NCBI RefSeq assembly: GCF_013394595.1
Contig: NZ_CP053348.1
Location: forward strand, 124,001 to 188,000
DNA length: 64,000 nt
Origin: Winogradskyella forsetii
GTDB taxonomy: Bacteria; Bacteroidota; Bacteroidia; Flavobacteriales; Flavobacteriaceae
Direction: 5' to 3'
Part shown: positions 44,210 to 53,170 of the stretch, in pieces
Numbering within the stretch: position 1 is the first letter of the stretch
Layout: each line of letters begins with the position of its first letter
Notes under the pieces: generated by a model
What the model saw: the letters and a program-made list of their open reading frames with translations, nothing else
Databases searched by the model: none
Told to the model about the DNA's origin: nothing
Program-made: the position numbers and the translations under genes

Positions 44210-45520
44210 ATGGCGAATAAATTTGTAGAGGAATTACGTTGGAGAGGTATGGTCCACGACATCATGCCTGGAACCGAAGAGCAATTAGACCTAGAGATGA
44301 CAACGGCCTATATTGGTTTTGATCCTACTTCAGATGCGTTGCATATTGGAAGTTTGGTACCTATAATTTTATTGGTGCATTTAGAAAAAGTAGGTCATAA
44401 ACCTATTGCATTAGTGGGTGGAGCGACTGGTATGATTGGTGATCCTTCCGGGAAAAGTGATGAACGGAATCTACTTGATGAAGCCACCCTAGAACACAAC
44501 GTCGCTGGCATAAAAAACATACTATCCCGCTTTTTGGATTTTAATTCCACTGAAAGAAATGCGCCTGTCTTGGTGAACAACTATGATTGGATGAAAGATT
44601 TCAGTTTCATTAATTTTGCACGCGATGTTGGTAAACGCATCACTGTAAATTACATGATGGCGAAAGATTCCGTAAAAAAGCGTTTAAGTGGTGACGAAGG
44701 AAACGTTGGGATGTCATTTACTGAATTCACCTATCAATTGATTCAAGGCTACGATTTTCATCATTTGTACAAAACCATGGGTTGCAAATTACAAATGGGC
44801 GGCAGTGACCAATGGGGAAATATTACCACAGGAACCGAGTTAGTAAGACGCATGCACGATGGCGACGATCAAGCAAAAGCCTATGCGATGACTTGTCCAT
44901 TAATCACAAAAGCAGATGGTTCTAAATTTGGAAAATCTGAAGGTGGAAATATTTGGTTGGATGCTGATAAAACCTCAGTTTATAAATTTTACCAATTTTG
45001 GTTGAACACCACAGATGAAGATGCTGAAAAGTATATCAAAATATTTACGTTTTTAGATAAAGAAACGATTGAGTCTCTGATTGAAGAGCATAAGAAAAAC
45101 CCTGGTTTTAATGCCCTGCAAAAGCGTTTAGCAGAAGAAGTGACGAGTTTTGTGCATTCTAAAGAAGCGCTAGATGAATCTATAGAGACCTCGAAAGTGT
45201 TATTCAGTAAAAACTTTAAAGAAGATATAAAAAAGCTAAAGGTCACAACTTTGGATGATATATTTAGCGACATTCAAACTGCCGAAATTGAAAGAAGCAA
45301 AATTGAATCAGGGTTAGATATTATTGCGGCATTATCTGCTGATACCAATTTTTTGTCGAGTAATGGTGAAGCGCGTCGAGCTTTGAAGGCAAATGCTGTA
45401 GCTGTTAATAAGGAAAAAGTCACCGAGGATTATAAAATTAAAATCAGTGATTTAATTGGTGATAAATATGTTGTATTGAATAGTGGTAAGAAGAATACCT
45501 ATATTATCAAAGTAGATTAA
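44210..45520 (+). CDS. tyrS: Tyrosyl-tRNA synthetase
   Basis: Charges tRNA-Tyr. The 436 residues contain the class I motif PTSDALHIGSLVPI (HIGS, about 41-54), GATGMIGDPSGKSDERN, YQLIQGYDFHHL, GGSDQWGNITTG, and the second signature KFGKSEGGN (replacing KMSKS, as in TyrRS-S type enzymes). A C-terminal S4 RNA-binding domain covers about 365-436. It is followed by a hairpin terminator. Confidence 0.97.
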   Translation: MANKFVEELRWRGMVHDIMPGTEEQLDLEMTTAYIGFDPTSDALHIGSLVPIILLVHLEKVGHKPIALVGGATGMIGDPSGKSDERNLLDEATLEHNVAGIKNILSRFLDFNSTERNAPVLVNNYDWMKDFSFINFARDVGKRITVNYMMAKDSVKKRLSGDEGNVGMSFTEFTYQLIQGYDFHHLYKTMGCKLQMGGSDQWGNITTGTELVRRMHDGDDQAKAYAMTCPLITKADGSKFGKSEGGNIWLDADKTSVYKFYQFWLNTTDEDAEKYIKIFTFLDKETIESLIEEHKKNPGFNALQKRLAEEVTSFVHSKEALDESIETSKVLFSKNFKEDIKKLKVTTLDDIFSDIQTAEIERSKIESGLDIIAALSADTNFLSSNGEARRALKANAVAVNKEKVTEDYKIKISDLIGDKYVVLNSGKKNTYIIKVD

Positions 45521-45541
45521 AGAATTTAATAAGAATATAAT

Positions 45542-45600
45542 GACTTCACTGGTAAGTGCTGAACTCGATTCAGTATCAAAAACTTCTGAAGTCTTTTTTT
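45542..45600 (+). terminator. Terminator after tyrS
   Basis: GACTTCA (45542-45548) pairs with TGAAGTC near 45587-45593, with an inner partial stem CTGAA/TTCAG, then T7. Confidence 0.65.
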
Positions 45601-45665
45601 GTATCTTTATTTTCAAAAGTTTATATGGTTATTGAGACGTATTATTTAATCCATTCCATTGTAAA

Positions 45666-46166
45666 ATGAAGCAAACAGAACAATTAGCTAATCGACTGAG
45701 AGAAGTTATACTGAATGGTACATGGATTGCCAACACAAATTATAAGGCGCAATTGGAAAATTTGGATTTGCGCATTGCGAATACAAAATACCAATCGTTA
45801 AACACTATTTCTGTATTAGCGCAGCATATACACTATTATATCTCTGGAATAACCAATGTGTTTACTAATAATAAACTTGAAATAAGCGATAAATTTAGTT
45901 TTGATTTTCCGCTAATAGAATCACAGAAAGCATGGGATTCATTTTTAAATACATTTTGGAGCGATACTGAAAATTTGGCCAATTTAATTGAAACAATGCC
46001 TGAAGAAGATCTAAAAAAAGACTTTGTCGATAAAAAATATGGCTCTTTTCTTCGAAATATTGATGGTATGATTGAGCATAGTTATTATCATCTTGGACAA
46101 ATTGTGCTGATTAAAAAAGTATTGGATTCCTCTCAAATACACCCAATAAAACAAAAAAATAATTGA
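45666..46166 (+). CDS. DinB-superfamily protein (DUF1572-like)
   Basis: A 166-residue all-helical protein. His residues in AQHIHYYISG (about 52-61) and in EHSYYHLGQI (about 138-147) sit where the metal-binding triad of DinB/YfiT four-helix bundles is expected. The opening REVILNGTWIANTNYKAQLENL fits the DUF1572 branch. DinB-like proteins include thiol transferases and damage-inducible proteins; this one's substrate is unknown. It has its own upstream region after the tyrS terminator. Confidence 0.8.
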   Translation: MKQTEQLANRLREVILNGTWIANTNYKAQLENLDLRIANTKYQSLNTISVLAQHIHYYISGITNVFTNNKLEISDKFSFDFPLIESQKAWDSFLNTFWSDTENLANLIETMPEEDLKKDFVDKKYGSFLRNIDGMIEHSYYHLGQIVLIKKVLDSSQIHPIKQKNN

Positions 46167-46267
46167 ATTCTATCTACTTAATTATAGACTTTCGTAAAAT
46201 TGTAGAAAACAGGTGATATGTTTTGAAATGGATTTCAAAAATTTAAAGCTTACTTTGATAAAAACTA

Positions 46268-46312
46268 AACACTGAGAAACACGGAGAATTAACAGAGGTT
46301 CACGAAGAGAAA
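46268..46312. repeat. CACGGAGAA-type repeat remnant
   Basis: AACACTGAGAAACACGGAG and GTTCACGAAGAGAAAG resemble a CACxGAG-type intergenic repeat. Only one copy is recognisable in the window, so the call is tentative. Confidence 0.4.
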
Positions 46313-46533
46313 GTTTATATCGCAGATTTTCAGATAATATGGGGTATGCAGAAAAAAGTTAGAGCTCAACACCTAAATTTCGACAGCGTCGGAATCAACG
46401 ATTTTCAGAAATAATGAGCAAGATGAGTAGTTTTGAAAATAAGTCTAGGATTGGAACATGAAGTTAAATAAAATCCTAAATCATTAATGCATAGGCGAAT
46501 GGTGCTTTAGCAATTTCCTAACAAATCGTTTTG

Positions 46534-46551
46534 TCCCGATAGCTATCGGGA
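46534..46551. repeat. Dispersed 18-base palindrome, perfect copy
   Basis: TCCCGATAGCTATCGGGA is a perfect palindrome. Near copies are at 11839 (central base T) and 58076 (central base G). A hairpin with the same arms but a different centre, CCCGATAATTTATCGGG, serves as a terminator at 48231. Confidence 0.75.
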
Positions 46552-46661
46552 TTGGTTCGTTTTGCATCAAGGCAACTGCGAAGCACATCATGAGTTCCGA
46601 TATAAACAACAAGATTAGACGAATAAAATGAACATATTAAAAAATCAGTAAACATTGGGTA

Positions 46662-46694
46662 TAAAAAAAGTGCCCAAATAAATATTTGAGCACT
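46662..46694 (-). terminator. Leftward terminator after the YHS-domain gene
   Basis: On the minus strand AGTGCTCAAATA pairs with TATTTGGGCACT (one mismatch), followed by T7. It lies about 57 bases beyond the YHS stop. Confidence 0.7.
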
Positions 46695-46750
46695 TCCAAC
46701 CAATCAATCAACTTTGAGGTCTATAGTTTCAATTTTTCTTTTTCATAGAA

Positions 46751-47194
46751 TCATCTTAACTTTATAGCCTCCCAATTTAAGTCGGCTTTTTTCTGTAAAC
46801 CTTTCACATTTTCTTTCTGCCATTTTTTTAAGGTATTATTTCCCCAAGAATTATAGAATAAATAGAGCTTTCCGTCCCTTATTTCAAAAGTTTCAGGATC
46901 TATACTAACTTTTTTAGAATCCTTTGCAACCGCATAAGCGCAATAACCGCCATATTGTGGCATATAAGCTTTAGGGTTTTCTAGAAACGTATTGAGATTT
47001 TCTTGTGATATAAATTTGTAGTTAACACCATCGTGTGCTGTTTTATAATCGTCAGAACCTTCAACAGCTTCCCTATTAAAATAAGCAACAACATCATACC
47101 CTTCTGCCACAAATCCTTTTTTGGTATTATAATCTATAGTTTAGGCAAAACTATTAGTTGTGATAAATAATAATGTGATTATGAGATATTTCAT
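46751..47194 (-). pseudogene. YHS-domain protein with nonsense codon after its signal peptide
   Basis: Reading from ATG 47194 gives MKYLIITLLFITTNSFA, a typical signal peptide, then a TAA stop (47141-47143). The same frame continues as TIDYNTKKGFVAEGYDVVAY and on through a complete YHS domain (FISQENLNTFLENPKAYMPQ, YGGYCAYAVAKDSKKVSIDP, ending NWEAIKLR). One C-to-T change (CAA to TAA) at the first mature residue (usual SFAQ) would explain it. Restart at GTG 47110 would yield a 119-residue product without signal peptide. The YHS family binds metals such as copper in envelope proteins. Strongly suspected pseudogene, unless the stop is a sequencing error. Confidence 0.8.
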
Positions 47195-47224
47195 AAAACC
47201 TAAGTCGAATAGCAATACGGTTGC

Positions 47225-48205
47225 TTACAATGCCATTAAATTGCAACCTCGTATATCAGAGTTATCGAATCTTCCAATGATTTCAAACTGGCCGTTGTCA
47301 TCGACTTTTCCCAAATCTTGGGTAGCAATAAAGGCGCACGAATTAAGATTTGCCAAATCAATCACATTTATACCACCTGTTTTGTTGGATTGCTGAATAC
47401 TGAGAGCGTCTTCGGTATCACGTGTTAAGATTTTCATCCAAGGTGGACATTGAAAAACACCATGACCTTTAGAGTAGGCTTGACTCAAAAGTTCCGTCAT
47501 GCCATATTCACTATGAATTTGGTTCACGCCAAAACCCGATTTAAGAATTTGGTGTAACTCCTGTCGTATAATTTCTTTTCGCCTTCCTTTCATACCACCC
47601 GTTTCCATCACAATGGTATGTTTTAAGTTGAATTGATGGACTTCAACCAAATCCAATAAGGCAAATGATACGCCTATAAGTAAGGTTTTTTGTTGTTTGG
47701 CTTCAAGTGTTTGTAATGTACTTGCCAACTCATCGAGATTATGCAGGTAAAATCCGCTTTCAGCATGATTGGATTTCTTTATTAAATCATCTACCATATA
47801 GATAAGTGAAGAGCCATCACGTTCTAAATAAGAGGGCAAAAGCGCTAAGACTACATAATCTTCAATAGCACCATAAAAGTGTCTAAAAGCTTTTAAATAG
47901 CTGTCTTCATAAAGTTTTAAATCCGTCACTAAATGTTTACTCGTAGTACTTCCTGTGGTACCAGAACTAGAAAACGTTTTTTCAATATTTTGGGATGAAC
48001 TTAAAATAGAATGGGATTTAAAAAACTGAATCGGCAAAAATGGAATTTCAGAAACACACTTTATATCCGCTGGATGCTTATACAATAAATCGCAAAACGA
48101 GCGATAGACGTTATTATTTTCAAACTGAAATTTAAAAACATCTAAAGCCAAGGCATCAAAATCAGTTTTGGATTTTATATTAAAAATGTCGTCTTTAGAA
48201 ATCAT
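47225..48205 (-). CDS. Acyl-protein synthetase / LuxE-family protein
   Basis: A 326-residue adenylate-forming enzyme like the LuxE acyl-protein synthetase. It shows SILSSSQNIEKTFSSSGTTG (nucleotide-binding SSGTTGS, about 80-86), METGGMKGRRKEI near 200, and NQIHSEYGMTELLSQAYS near 230, which parallels the ANL motifs. No other lux gene is present, and flavobacteria generally carry this gene alone, so bioluminescence is not implied. Its substrate is probably a fatty or other carboxylic acid. Confidence 0.85.
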   Translation of the reverse strand: MISKDDIFNIKSKTDFDALALDVFKFQFENNNVYRSFCDLLYKHPADIKCVSEIPFLPIQFFKSHSILSSSQNIEKTFSSSGTTGSTTSKHLVTDLKLYEDSYLKAFRHFYGAIEDYVVLALLPSYLERDGSSLIYMVDDLIKKSNHAESGFYLHNLDELASTLQTLEAKQQKTLLIGVSFALLDLVEVHQFNLKHTIVMETGGMKGRRKEIIRQELHQILKSGFGVNQIHSEYGMTELLSQAYSKGHGVFQCPPWMKILTRDTEDALSIQQSNKTGGINVIDLANLNSCAFIATQDLGKVDDNGQFEIIGRFDNSDIRGCNLMAL

Positions 48206-48220
48206 GTGTCAAAAATATAC

Positions 48221-48252
48221 AAAAAAGCGTCCCGATAATTTATCGGGACGCC
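48221..48252 (-). terminator. Leftward terminator after the lamin-tail protein gene
   Basis: GCGTCCCGATAA and TTATCGGGACGC form a perfect 12-base stem; on the minus strand T6 follows. The arms match the dispersed TCCCGAT palindrome family. Confidence 0.8.
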
Positions 48253-48277
48253 TTAAAATATGTTTTAAAAACAATAC

Positions 48278-50068
48278 TTACTTAATCACTAATTTCTTAG
48301 TGGTAGAAGCATTATTCTGAGTGATTTTAATAATGTAAACACCAGACTTTAAACTAGAAACATTTAATGTGTTGTTTGTTAACGTTTGGTTTTTAACTTG
48401 CTTACCTAAAATATCAAATACTTGAACGTTTATTGCTTCACTATTAGTGGAAGAAATATTTACGATACCAGAAGAAACTGGATTCGGATAAACTGAAAAA
48501 TTATTTCTATTTTCATTCGTTATGGACAATGTGGTTGGCGTAACATCAGCCCAAGTAGTTCCAATTCGCAATTCATCAAAAGTCATAGCAGGAGTTTCAC
48601 CAGCAGAATCTTGTCTCAGAGCAAAAGTGTCTACAAATGGACTTGGTGAAGCGTCGGTATCCGTAAGCAGTGCCGTTGGTGCAGAACCACCAAAGTCATC
48701 ACCCGCAGGATTAACCCAACCGTTAATTGCACCTGTGGCAACGTTATAACTAATAACTATAAAAACACTATCTCCAACATTGTATTTAGTAGTCGTAAAA
48801 TTTTCTCCGCTACTACCGTTTGTTAACGCAATATCGTAAGTTGTTCCAACAGGATCAGTATCTGGATGAACCCAAAGTCTAGCATCAAAATCTCCTAGTA
48901 AAACAAAATAGCCTCCATCTGCGAGATCAGTAATATTAGAAAGGTCGCTAACATTAATAATAAAAGATGCAAATACTTCTCCAGTAGTTACAGGGGTAAA
49001 AACAAGTTCAGAATCAATAAAACCACCTTCAATATAAACAGAATTTCCTGTAGAACCCGCTAATCCTGGATAAGATAAACTACCAGAAACTACATCAATA
49101 GGGTTATCTGATCCACTGTAATTATTCCAATTCGCTTCAGTTCCTATATCAGTTCCAACAGTATAGTCAAATCCTTCGTAAAGTGGTAAAGAATTAGACG
49201 GTTCACAAGAAGGGCTTGTTACTGTACTACTTAAATCACAAAGCGCGCCATCAACAGCTGAAATAATTACATCAGTTCCCTCAGCAACTCCAGTTACTGT
49301 AATGGTTCCTGTTGCATCTGTAGAAGGGTCACCAGCGGATAAATCAACTGTTCCGGAATCTGCAGTTACAGTATAAGTAGAAGTTCCTCCACCAGAAAAG
49401 TCAACTGTAGCAGTATATGTATCCGTACCAACAGTAAAAGCGTCACAAACCGCAGAAGTAGAAGTTAAGCTCAATTCACAAACAGCGGCATCATTAGAAT
49501 TTCTAAAGGTAGGTGCTTTAGTTTCGTAAGCTGTTCCAGCAGCATTTAACTGTAAGGATTCAGTGTCCTTTGCACCATTAAGATCTTCATCATATTGAAC
49601 TGTTTCACCTAAACCAGATAATAATTCTGGGTCATCACTATCACTAGTACCATAAACTATAGCATCAATTAAATTAGTCATAGTTACTGCAGTTCCTTCA
49701 GGAAAATTAGCAGCAGAATCTTGATAAATAGCAATAGCATCAGGACCGTTTTGAATGTAACCAGATCCTCCTGGCGGCAAATCAATATCATTTCCACTAA
49801 TTAGTGCTGTGTTTGCTAGAATAAAAAAACCGTTAGCATCAGCCGTTTTTCCTGTAAGATCCCAAGTTCCATAACTTAAATCATTACTACCGTTAAAAAA
49901 CACAACAATGTATCCATCTAAAGATGCATTTGGAGCTGCTTTTAATTCTACAAATTCAGCCTCATCTGCACCTGGTGTATCAACATCGATTTCATTTATA
50001 ACAACTTGACCATAAGAAGTGGCAGCTGTAAATAAAAGGGTAAAAAATAAAAAGTAAATTTTCTTCAT
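48278..50068 (-). CDS. Secreted lamin-tail-domain protein with type IX sorting signal
   Basis: The 596 residues have a signal peptide (KKIYFLFFTLLFTAATSYGQ), a lamin-tail domain opening VVINEIDVDTPGADEAEFVE (about 22-150), a Ser/Thr/Asp-rich Ig-like segment (about 195-290) with ITVTGVAEGTDVIISAVDGA, a jelly-roll-like region (about 295-505), and a C-terminal sorting domain (about 525-596) with NFSVYPNPVSSG, LGKQVKNQ and SGVYIIKI, then Lys-rich end. The sorting domain marks export by the type IX system and surface attachment or release. The function is unknown; relatives often carry nuclease or adhesive parts. Confidence 0.88.
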   Translation of the reverse strand: MKKIYFLFFTLLFTAATSYGQVVINEIDVDTPGADEAEFVELKAAPNASLDGYIVVFFNGSNDLSYGTWDLTGKTADANGFFILANTALISGNDIDLPPGGSGYIQNGPDAIAIYQDSAANFPEGTAVTMTNLIDAIVYGTSDSDDPELLSGLGETVQYDEDLNGAKDTESLQLNAAGTAYETKAPTFRNSNDAAVCELSLTSTSAVCDAFTVGTDTYTATVDFSGGGTSTYTVTADSGTVDLSAGDPSTDATGTITVTGVAEGTDVIISAVDGALCDLSSTVTSPSCEPSNSLPLYEGFDYTVGTDIGTEANWNNYSGSDNPIDVVSGSLSYPGLAGSTGNSVYIEGGFIDSELVFTPVTTGEVFASFIINVSDLSNITDLADGGYFVLLGDFDARLWVHPDTDPVGTTYDIALTNGSSGENFTTTKYNVGDSVFIVISYNVATGAINGWVNPAGDDFGGSAPTALLTDTDASPSPFVDTFALRQDSAGETPAMTFDELRIGTTWADVTPTTLSITNENRNNFSVYPNPVSSGIVNISSTNSEAINVQVFDILGKQVKNQTLTNNTLNVSSLKSGVYIIKITQNNASTTKKLVIK

Positions 50069-50302
50069 AATTGATTTTTATAAAAAGTTAGACAACAAAT
50101 ATAATAACAAATCCTTAGTTTCAAGAATCCAAATAGCCAATAGTTAGCATTTTTACAATATGTTAACACGGTAGATGTCAACACCTTCTTAGTTTCAAGG
50201 ATTTATATTTTCAATGTTAGGTAATTGTTATCAATTCGATATTTTTATATAGGTAATGAGGATATACGCTATCTTTACAGTTATTAAATACGGAATTAAA
50301 TT

Positions 50303-50989
50303 TTGAAAAAGAAAGAGATTAAAATACTGTTGGTAGATGATGAACCGGATATTTTAGAAATTGTGGGCTATAATTTAGCTGCTGAAGGTTACCAGGTTAT
50401 AAAAGGAGAAAATGGTGTAGAAGCCGTTGAGTTGGCAAAAAAACATCAGCCTCATTTAATTATCTTGGATGTGATGATGCCAAAAATGGATGGTATCGAG
50501 GCCTGTGAACGTATCCGAGAACTGCCAGAATTGAGTGAAGCAGTCATTACCTTTTTAACCGCTAGAGGCGAGGATTATTCTCAAGTTGCAGGTTTTGATG
50601 CTGGTGCAGACGACTACATCGCTAAACCTATAAAGCCTAAGGTTTTAATTAGTAAAGTAAAAGCTTTACTCCGACGTTTTAAGCATTCTGAAAACAACGT
50701 TGAAAATATTGTAAAAATTGGCGACTTAGTCATTTATAAAGAAGAATATAAAATTACAATTAAAGGTAAAGAAATTACCTTGCCAAGAAAAGAGTTTGAA
50801 TTGTTATCTTTGTTAGCAACCAAGCCAGGTAAGGTCTTTAAACGTGATGAAATCTTAGATAAAGTCTGGGGAAATGAAGTTGTAGTTGGTGGCAGAACCA
50901 TTGATGTACATATAAGAAAACTTCGTGAAAAAATAGGCGATAAATCTTTTAAAACCGTTAAAGGCGTTGGTTACAAGTTCGTAGACTAA
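50303..50989 (+). CDS. OmpR/PhoB-type response regulator
   Basis: A two-component transcription factor of 228 residues. The receiver domain has acidic DDEP (12-15), phosphorylated Asp 56 in IILDVMMPKMDG, and Lys in YIAKPIKP. The C-terminal winged-helix domain ends GRTIDVHIRKLREKIGDKSF and VKGVGYKFVD. Translation starts at TTG 50303; no in-frame ATG is available before VDDEP. Its stop overlaps the kinase ATG by one base (TAATG), so the pair is coupled. The stimulus is unknown. Confidence 0.93.
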   Translation: MKKKEIKILLVDDEPDILEIVGYNLAAEGYQVIKGENGVEAVELAKKHQPHLIILDVMMPKMDGIEACERIRELPELSEAVITFLTARGEDYSQVAGFDAGADDYIAKPIKPKVLISKVKALLRRFKHSENNVENIVKIGDLVIYKEEYKITIKGKEITLPRKEFELLSLLATKPGKVFKRDEILDKVWGNEVVVGGRTIDVHIRKLREKIGDKSFKTVKGVGYKFVD

Positions 50990-52035
50990 TGCAAAATAAA
51001 AAGAGTTTAAAAAAATCATACAAATTCGCATTGCGAACAGCGCTCTATGTGACCCTGTTTTCGACTGGGCTTATGCTTTTATTTTTATATTATTTCCAAG
51101 CCCTTCATTGGCAAGCGGTTTTTTATCCCATAATTTGTTACCCTTTATGTTTTGCTATTGTACAATATCGCGTGGAGCGCTTCATCTACAGACGTGTTAA
51201 GCAAATCTATGATGATTTGACACTTTTAGAATCTACGAGTTTAAGACAACAACCCATTACTACAGATATGGGCACTTTAACCAAAGAAATCGATAAATAC
51301 GCCAAAAACAAGAAGATTGAAATAGAAACTTTAAAAATCAGGGAAGAATATAGAAAAGAATTTATCGGCAATGTTTCTCATGAGCTAAAAACACCATTGT
51401 TTTCCGTACAGAGCTATTTACTTACCTTGCTGGATGGTGGTATTGAAGATGAAAAAATCAGAAAAAAATACTTGGGCAGAGCGAGTAAAGGTGTTGAAAG
51501 GCTCACTTATATCATTAAGGATTTAGATATGATTACTAAACTCGAAGTTGGTGATCTCAGCCTTAAAAAAGAAAATTTTGATATCGTTAAATTGGTTCAA
51601 AATGTGTTTGATCTTTTTGAAATGAAAGCGGCAAAGAAACATATAACCTTAACTTTTGACATCGATTATCATCAACCCATTATGGTGTATGCAGATAAAG
51701 AACGCATTCAACAAGTATTAACCAATCTTATTGTTAATTCAATAAAGTACGGTCGTGAAAAAGGGACTACGGAAGTGAGCATCGAAAACCTCATTAAAAA
51801 CAAAGCGATTATTAGAGTTACCGATAATGGCGAAGGTATTGCAAAAGCCAATCTTCAGCGTTTATTTGAGCGTTTCTATCGTGTAGATAAAAGTGGTTCG
51901 CGTAAAGAAGGCGGGTCAGGTTTGGGCTTATCTATCGTTAAGCATATTGTTGAAGCCCATGAAGAAAAAATTTATATTGAAAGTCAATTGGGTGTTGGTA
52001 GTGAGTTTTCATTCACCTTGGAAAAGACGAAATAG
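50989..52035 (+). CDS. Sensor histidine kinase
   Basis: A 348-residue partner of the preceding regulator. Two membrane helices (about 15-35 and 42-58) enclose only a few residues, so there is no periplasmic sensing domain. A linker follows, then the H-box GNVSHELKTPLFSV with phospho-His 131, the N-box VLTNLIVNSIKYG, and the ATP-binding VTDNGEGI, FYRVDKSGSRKEGGSGLGLS. Lack of an extracellular domain suggests membrane or cytoplasmic sensing. The last 27 bases overlap the convergent glycosyltransferase gene. Confidence 0.93.
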   Translation: MQNKKSLKKSYKFALRTALYVTLFSTGLMLLFLYYFQALHWQAVFYPIICYPLCFAIVQYRVERFIYRRVKQIYDDLTLLESTSLRQQPITTDMGTLTKEIDKYAKNKKIEIETLKIREEYRKEFIGNVSHELKTPLFSVQSYLLTLLDGGIEDEKIRKKYLGRASKGVERLTYIIKDLDMITKLEVGDLSLKKENFDIVKLVQNVFDLFEMKAAKKHITLTFDIDYHQPIMVYADKERIQQVLTNLIVNSIKYGREKGTTEVSIENLIKNKAIIRVTDNGEGIAKANLQRLFERFYRVDKSGSRKEGGSGLGLSIVKHIVEAHEEKIYIESQLGVGSEFSFTLEKTK

Positions 52036-53025
52036 TTTCTTGTAATTTAATCGGTTTTCTTTGAATTTCAAGCCCGAATAATTTTTAAGTTGTGCTAATA
52101 AATCTAAACAAAACTCATCTTGATTACAAAAAGGCGCAATCCCCTCAGATTCTAATTTTTCCGCTAAGTATTCTTGTTCAAATTGCCCAGGCGTAGGTAT
52201 AAAAAAGGCTTGCTTTTCAAGTTTTGCCAAATCCATAATAGTAGTGTAACCTGATCTGCTCAAAACCACTTCACTTTCATTTATGGCTTTTTCGAGTTCA
52301 ATACTGGTCATAAAATTATAGATACTCATGTTCTTATGATGCGAAATTGATTGTTCAGTTTCAATGACGCCTTTTACAAAACAAATGTTACCCTTGAAAT
52401 TTATAAGCTCATGGAATAATTTTTCTTCCAAAAAAGTCCGTTGTGGTTCAGGGCCAGAAAGAACAACGAGAAGCTCATATTTAATTTCTAGTTGTTGTTT
52501 TTCAAATCGGGACAAAGGTCCTAAATAGGTTAATGCCGCTTTAAAACCTTCAATATGCCCTAAAATACCACTGAGATTTTTTTCAGAATCATAATCAGGA
52601 ACCCAACATTCATTAAATCTAGAAATGATTTTTTGATGAATTCTAGTACTTAGCCAAGTGGTATTTCCGCTCAAAACTTGCAATTGATGCGTTACAAATA
52701 CCGAAGGAATAGTGTTATGTCGCACACCAAATCGGTTATCAGAAATTATGCCCGAAATAGGAGTACTTTCAATAAAATCGGCAATAACCTTCTGCTCTTT
52801 TTTTATCGTTTTTAAAAGGTGCGGTGTGTCCTTTAAAAGTTTTAGCCTCAACTTTTTTGGGTTTTTTGAATAGCTAATGTTATAGGACGGCAATTCTAAA
52901 ATTTCAAGTTTTGGGAATTCCTTTTGTAATAATTGAAGCGCAAAACCATCACTCGCTATTACGGGTTTAAAATTATGCCGAATTAATTCATGAATAATAG
53001 GAATACATCGCGTAGCATGACCCAA
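52009..53025 (-). CDS. UDP-glycosyltransferase-like protein with non-standard start
   Basis: A GT-B glycosyltransferase resembling MurG-type UDP-sugar enzymes. It has GHATRCIPIIHELIRHNFKP at the start, VLSGPEPQRTFLEEK at the domain joint (about 190) and the donor-site block SRSGYTTIMDLAKLEKQAFF with PTPGQFEQEYLAEKL near 260-290. The TTG at 53025 would cut away the conserved opening: the frame upstream reads KKRILVAPLNWGLGHATRC, which I expect at the N-terminus of relatives. An in-frame TAG (53083-53085) precedes it, and no ATG, GTG or TTG lies between. True start may be CTG 53079, ATA, ATT, or the gene may be damaged. The enzyme's substrate is unknown. Confidence 0.8.
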   Translation of the reverse strand: MGHATRCIPIIHELIRHNFKPVIASDGFALQLLQKEFPKLEILELPSYNISYSKNPKKLRLKLLKDTPHLLKTIKKEQKVIADFIESTPISGIISDNRFGVRHNTIPSVFVTHQLQVLSGNTTWLSTRIHQKIISRFNECWVPDYDSEKNLSGILGHIEGFKAALTYLGPLSRFEKQQLEIKYELLVVLSGPEPQRTFLEEKLFHELINFKGNICFVKGVIETEQSISHHKNMSIYNFMTSIELEKAINESEVVLSRSGYTTIMDLAKLEKQAFFIPTPGQFEQEYLAEKLESEGIAPFCNQDEFCLDLLAQLKNYSGLKFKENRLNYKKLFRLFQGE

Positions 53026-53170
53026 TCCCCAATTTAAGGGAGCGACTAAAATTCGTTTTTTATTTTGAATTGGCTTCAGTATCTATTTATTTTGGAGATG
53101 TCTTTGATAAACAAAGATAAACCTAAAATCTTTCCTTAATTTTACCGCATTATTATTAAATCGAGAATTA

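Larger units (their letters stand above)
46167..46750. other. 584-base non-coding gap with repeat remnants
   Basis: No supported gene. It holds a CACGGAGAA/CACGAAGAGAAAG repeat remnant (46268-46312), a perfect 18-base palindrome (46534-46551), and the leftward terminator at 46662-46694. The stretch 46320-46520 looks like decayed sequence with no reading frame I can name. Confidence 0.6.

Noticed and set aside
46167-46750. A small gene in the gap between the DinB-like and YHS genes
   Set aside because: Short open frames there have no recognisable start context, hydrophobic pattern or motif and cross the palindrome.
47141-47143. Recoding of the YHS stop as selenocysteine or pyrrolysine
   Set aside because: The codon is TAA, not TGA or TAG, and no SECIS-like hairpin is evident.
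47225-48205. A lux bioluminescence locus
   Set aside because: Only a LuxE-like gene is present; no luxC, luxD, luxA or luxB nearby, and such lone genes are common in flavobacteria.
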